Source: Niveispirillum sp. (GTDB lineage: Bacteria; Pseudomonadota; Alphaproteobacteria; Azospirillales; Azospirillaceae). Taken from it: 64,000 nt of DNA. The position numbers and the translations under genes were made by a program. The DNA is taken from NCBI RefSeq assembly GCF_017996735.1, contig NZ_JAGOGJ010000004.1, forward strand, positions 62,001-126,000, in the 5' to 3' direction. Below are positions 60,552 through 64,000 of the stretch, in pieces. The notes below the pieces were generated by a model. The model was given only the letters and a program-made list of their open reading frames with translations, was not told the DNA's origin and did not search any database. Position 1 is the first letter of the stretch. Each line of letters begins with the position of its first letter.

Positions 60552-62918
60552 ATGGACGATAAGACGAATTCACAGGTTGCCCGCGGTCGTATGGCCCTGA
60601 TGGCGGCCCTGTCGGTTGGTGTGGCCGCATCCGCAGCGCCGGTTCTGGCACAATCAACGGCCGCCACTGCTACGGCGGAAGGGGAAAAGAAGGCAGTGGT
60701 CCTGCCGACACTGGGTGTGGAGGGTCAGGCAGTGGCGCCGGCCAACAAGCCGGAAGCGGTCGCATCCCCGAAATATACCGCGCCGCTGCGCGAAACGCCG
60801 CAGACCATCACGGTGATCCCCAACTCGGTGATCAAGGAACAGAACCTGCTCAGCCTGCGTGATGTGCTGTCCAACGTGCCGGGCATCACCTTCGGCGCGG
60901 GTGAAGGCGGGGCAGGGGGGTCCGACAGCATCACGCTTCGCGGTTACAGCGCCAACAGCGACATCACCGTGGATGGCGTGCGCGACAGCGGCGCCTATGT
61001 CCGCTCCGACAGCTTCAACCTGGAACAGGTGGAAGTGACGAACGGCGCCAATTCCGTCTATTCAGGTTCCGGTTCCGTGGGCGGCACCATCAATCTGGTG
61101 TCCAAGGCGGCCCGGGATGACAGCTTCACCCAGGCCAGCGCCGGCATCGGCACCGACAATTATTACCGCGCCACGGTCGATACGAACCAGAAGCTGGACG
61201 ACAATACCGCGCTGCGCATCAATGGCATGTGGCATCGCAACGACGTGCCCGGCCGTAATGTGGAGGATTTCCGCCGCTGGGGCATTGCGCCGTCGCTGAC
61301 ACTGGGTCTGCGCAGCGACACGCAGGTGTCGTTCAGCTATTTCCACCAGGAAGACAATAACATCCCGCAATATGGCGTGCCCTACGCGCTGAACGCCTAT
61401 TCCAACGGCATTCTGCCGGGTGCCGACGGCGATGCCTATTACGGCTATCGCAACATCGATACCCAGGAAAGCACCGTCAACACCGCCACGGTGAAGATCG
61501 ACCACCGTTTCAATGATGTCCTGTCGGTCAGCAACCTGTCCCGCTGGCAGAAGGTGGATGCCTTTGTCACCACCTCTTACCTGCAGGGGACATGGTGCCT
61601 GTCCAGCGGCATCAATGCCTATACGGGGGCGGCCTGCACCACGCGCGGCTTGTTCACGCCCAGCACCAATCGCGGCATCACCCGCGATGCCAGCACCACC
61701 ATGCTGTACAACCAGACTGACCTGAAGGCGAAGGTCGTGACGGGCGGCATCACCCATGATCTGGTCCTGGGCGCCGCGATCTCGTCGGAGAGCTTCGACC
61801 AGAAGTCCGGCAACCGTCTGCGCAATGCCGACGGCACGGTACCGACCGCCAGCTTCACGCCCATCACCATCGCCAATCCGGAAAATGTCTGGAACGGACC
61901 GGTGAATTTCACCGTCACCGCCGACGCCGACAATGAGGTGGAGAACCAGGCGGTCTATCTGTTCGATCGTGTTCAGTTGAACGAGCAGTTCGAACTGAAT
62001 GGCGGCGTGCGGTGGGAACACAACAAGGGCAGCGCCCAGACGACGAGCTTCGCCTATGCCGCAACAGGCGTGACCACGACGGCCGCGCCCGTGGCCCGGA
62101 ACGAGGATGACCTGTTCTCCTGGCGTGTCGGGGCCGTGTACAAACCCGCATCCAACGGCAGTGTCTATGTTGCCTTTGGCAATTCCAAAACCCCGTCGCA
62201 AAGCACTGTGACCGGTTCCTGTACCGCCACGGGCACCAGCACCACCTGTAATGTCGATCCCGAAACCGCTAAGAATTATGAGATCGGCACCAAGTGGGAT
62301 GTGCTGGAGGGCCGCCTGGGCCTGACCGCGGCTCTCTTCCGCAATGAACGCACCAATTACCGCGTGGCGTCCAACGATCCGGGCATCCCGGATCAGCAGT
62401 TGGACGGCAAGTCGCGGGTGAACGGCGTGGCGTTGGGCGTTGCCGGCACGATCGTGGAAGGTTGGAACGTCTTCGCCAACTACACCTATCTGGACACGAA
62501 GGTGTTGCAGGGTGTGTCCGATTACTGTCTGGCCAACCCGACGGTGGCGGCCTGTGCTTCGGCTCTGACCGGTAGCAACGGCCGCGCCGGTGCGCCGCTG
62601 ACGGCCACGCCGCGCAACGCCTTCAGCCTGTGGACCACCTATGATCTGCCGGTCGGCGTGCAGTTGGGCTATGGCGCCACCTTCACGGGCAAGATGTATC
62701 CCAACAATGCCAACGCCGTCATGCGGACGGCGCCTGGCTACTGGGTGCATCGCGCTTCGGCCGCCTATTTCATCAACGACAATCTCGAACTGCGGCTGAA
62801 CGTCAACAACCTGTTCGACAAGACTTATTATACCCGCATCCGCAATGTTGCGACCAGCGGCTGGGCGACGCCGGGCGATGCCCGCAATGCCATGCTGACG
62901 GTCAATTACAGCTTCTGA
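60552..62918 (+). CDS. TonB-dependent catecholate-siderophore receptor (Fiu-like)
   Basis: 788 residues from the ATG at 60552, with AGGAGAAGG upstream; in-frame codons from 60423 would run through the Fur box and are not used. Signal peptide ends in SAAPVLAQ. Plug domain: TPQTITVIPNSVIKEQNLLSL, DSITLRGYSANSDITVDGVRDSGAY and EVTNGANSVYSGSGSVGGTINLVSK, the Fiu/FhuE-type siderophore-receptor pattern; the barrel ends in YSF. The downstream piuC-type gene and Fur box support iron-siderophore uptake. A terminator follows. Confidence 0.94.
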   Translation: MDDKTNSQVARGRMALMAALSVGVAASAAPVLAQSTAATATAEGEKKAVVLPTLGVEGQAVAPANKPEAVASPKYTAPLRETPQTITVIPNSVIKEQNLLSLRDVLSNVPGITFGAGEGGAGGSDSITLRGYSANSDITVDGVRDSGAYVRSDSFNLEQVEVTNGANSVYSGSGSVGGTINLVSKAARDDSFTQASAGIGTDNYYRATVDTNQKLDDNTALRINGMWHRNDVPGRNVEDFRRWGIAPSLTLGLRSDTQVSFSYFHQEDNNIPQYGVPYALNAYSNGILPGADGDAYYGYRNIDTQESTVNTATVKIDHRFNDVLSVSNLSRWQKVDAFVTTSYLQGTWCLSSGINAYTGAACTTRGLFTPSTNRGITRDASTTMLYNQTDLKAKVVTGGITHDLVLGAAISSESFDQKSGNRLRNADGTVPTASFTPITIANPENVWNGPVNFTVTADADNEVENQAVYLFDRVQLNEQFELNGGVRWEHNKGSAQTTSFAYAATGVTTTAAPVARNEDDLFSWRVGAVYKPASNGSVYVAFGNSKTPSQSTVTGSCTATGTSTTCNVDPETAKNYEIGTKWDVLEGRLGLTAALFRNERTNYRVASNDPGIPDQQLDGKSRVNGVALGVAGTIVEGWNVFANYTYLDTKVLQGVSDYCLANPTVAACASALTGSNGRAGAPLTATPRNAFSLWTTYDLPVGVQLGYGATFTGKMYPNNANAVMRTAPGYWVHRASAAYFINDNLELRLNVNNLFDKTYYTRIRNVATSGWATPGDARNAMLTVNYSF

Positions 62919-62948
62919 TCCGCCCGTCCCTTGGGATCGGAAGCTCGG

Positions 62949-62983
62949 GGCGGCGACTGCGTCAAGCGGTCGCCGCCTTTTTT
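62949..62983 (+). terminator. Rho-independent terminator after the siderophore receptor
   Basis: GGCGGCGAC (62949-62957) pairs with GTCGCCGCC (62969-62977), followed by TTTTTT. It separates the receptor from the dioxygenase gene, which must then have its own promoter or read-through. Confidence 0.9.
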
Positions 62984-63069
62984 ATGAGCGAAGTGATGCA
63001 AATCAGAGTGGATCGCAAGTGAACATGCGATAGGCTGCCTATCGCTGTATTCTGCCAGGACCTTTCATC

Positions 63070-63750
63070 ATGATGATCAGCATTCCCGATGTCCTTACCC
63101 CCGAACAGGTGCGGCAGTGCCGGCAGGCGCTGGACACGGCCGATTGGGTAGACGGGAAGGGCACGGCGGGGTTCCAGTCGGCAAAGGTCAAGGAGAACAG
63201 CCAGTTGCCGGAAGGCCACCCCGTGGCACAACACCTGGGCCAGACGATCCTGGACGCGCTGTCCAAGAACCTGCTGTTCATGTCGGCAGCCCTGCCGGCC
63301 CGGGTCTATCCGCCCATGTTCAACCGCTATGCCGGCGGACAGCATTTCGGGGCCCATGTGGACAATGCGGTCCGTCAGGTACCGTTCGGCGGGCCCCGCA
63401 TCCGCACCGACCTGTCCTGCACTTTGTTCTTCTGTGATCCGGATGAATATGAGGGTGGGGAACTGGTCGTGGAGGATCTGTACGGCCACCACGCCGTCAA
63501 GCTGCCGGCCGGCCACATGGTCTTGTACCCCAGTTCCAGCCTGCACCATGTCCGGCCCGTAACCGCCGGTGCGCGTGTCTGTTCCTTCTTCTGGCTACAG
63601 AGCATGGTGCGCGACGATGGTGACCGCCGTATCCTGTTCGACATGGACATGGGCATCCTGGCCTTAAACAAGGACATGCCCGACCATCCCGGCATCCTGT
63701 CCTTGACCAACACCTATCACAACCTGCTCCGCCGATGGGTGGAGGGATGA
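63070..63750 (+). CDS. piuC: PiuC/YbiX-type Fe(II)/2-oxoglutarate dioxygenase
   Basis: 226 residues (a second ATG follows at once). Prolyl-4-hydroxylase-like fold with iron ligands in FGAHVDNA (His-x-Asp) and [11 protein letters not shown] (His), and the 2-oxoglutarate Arg in [15 protein letters not shown]-type hydroxylases of this family are found next to catecholate-siderophore receptors, where they are thought to process the siderophore. Fits the upstream Fiu-like receptor. Confidence 0.93.
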   Translation: MMISIPDVLTPEQVRQCRQALDTADWVDGKGTAGFQSAKVKENSQLPEGHPVAQHLGQTILDALSKNLLFMSAALPARVYPPMFNRYAGGQHFGAHVDNAVRQVPFGGPRIRTDLSCTLFFCDPDEYEGGELVVEDLYGHHAVKLPAGHMVLYPSSSLHHVRPVTAGARVCSFFWLQSMVRDDGDRRILFDMDMGILALNKDMPDHPGILSLTNTYHNLLRRWVEG

Positions 63751-64000
63751 CAGGGGGCCGATTCACCTCCATTGCTAACCATCTGATTATAAAAGACAGT
63801 CGCACTTCAAAACAGAATCCACCCCGCTTACAGATAGAAGATTGATAATGTTAATTATGGAAATACCCGGAGCGGTTTTGGCTGTGTAAGGGACATAAAC
63901 GACGTTGGGATTCTGGCACATCCAGGCACGTCGTGAACATTGATATCCGTAGTGTCCAGGATGATTAGCATGCGCGACCGAGGTCCGGCGCGCGGCGCCT
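63751..64000. other. window end, no supported gene
   Basis: 250 bp following piuC. It is more AT-rich between 63770 and 63880. A short open reading frame begins near 63971 and runs off the end, but there is too little to call it. No repeat or RNA gene seen. Confidence 0.4.

Overview
The window looks like GC-rich chromosomal DNA of an alphaproteobacterium, most likely a Rhodospirillales/Azospirillaceae-type organism (for example Niveispirillum or Azospirillum relatives). The evidence is indirect: the gene order cysG-DUF2849-cysI-DUF934-cysH-cysD-cysNC, the abundance of TonB-dependent receptors, spinster-type MFS transporters, and TPR/SPINDLY-type glycosyltransferases. No rRNA, tRNA, IS element, phage gene or CRISPR array was seen.

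Layout. (1) 1-3.4 kb: iron-linked redox genes, namely an ApbE flavin transferase, a membrane-anchored flavodoxin reductase and a DUF4198 protein behind a near-perfect Fur box. (2) 3.4-5.1 kb: a degenerate EAL-like protein and a small exported protein. (3) 5.1-14.6 kb: a complete assimilatory sulfate operon on the minus strand, then ferredoxin-NADP reductase and serine acetyltransferase, which share a bidirectional terminator. (4) 14.9-16.9 kb: thioesterase, pirin and GST housekeeping genes. (5) 16.9-29.4 kb: a probable catabolic cluster with MFS transporter, TonB receptor, alpha/beta hydrolases, TetR regulator, acyl-CoA synthetase, two MaoC-like hot-dog proteins, class II aldolase, porin and metallo-beta-lactamase. 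(6) 29.4-37.2 kb: TPR-methyltransferase, DUF1272 protein, exbB-exbD-tonB, an enoyl-CoA hydratase/isomerase, an amino-acid ABC permease and binding protein, and manC. (7) 37.3-60.3 kb: a surface/secretion/glycosylation region. (8) 60.5-63.8 kb: a Fur-controlled catecholate-siderophore receptor with a PiuC-type dioxygenase.

The most unusual part is region 7. A 2162-residue protein (42190-48678, minus strand) consists almost entirely of about 269 octapeptides of the form x-L-x-T-T-Q-[IVL]-x. These are organised into about ten tandem 192-residue (576-bp) super-repeats. It has no signal peptide, and I saw no Cys, Pro, Lys, His or Tyr in it. Diverging from it are a type I secretion ABC exporter with an inactive C39-like domain and a HlyD-type adaptor. 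Convergent to those lie two TPR/GT41 (SPINDLY/OGT-like) cytosolic glycosyltransferases and a UDP-xylose synthase. Next to them are a TolA-C-like lipoprotein and two tandem paralogues of an unrecognised family. On the other side are a sigma-54 activator whose receiver has lost its phospho-acceptor Asp, a YjfB-like motility peptide, a TPR-methyltransferase and manC.

My working hypothesis is a type I-secreted, Thr-rich solenoid surface protein that is O-glycosylated in the cytosol by the GT41 pair before export. The genes and repeats are seen in the sequence. Their functional linkage is inferred from position only, and flagellin glycosylation is a real alternative role for the GT41 enzymes.
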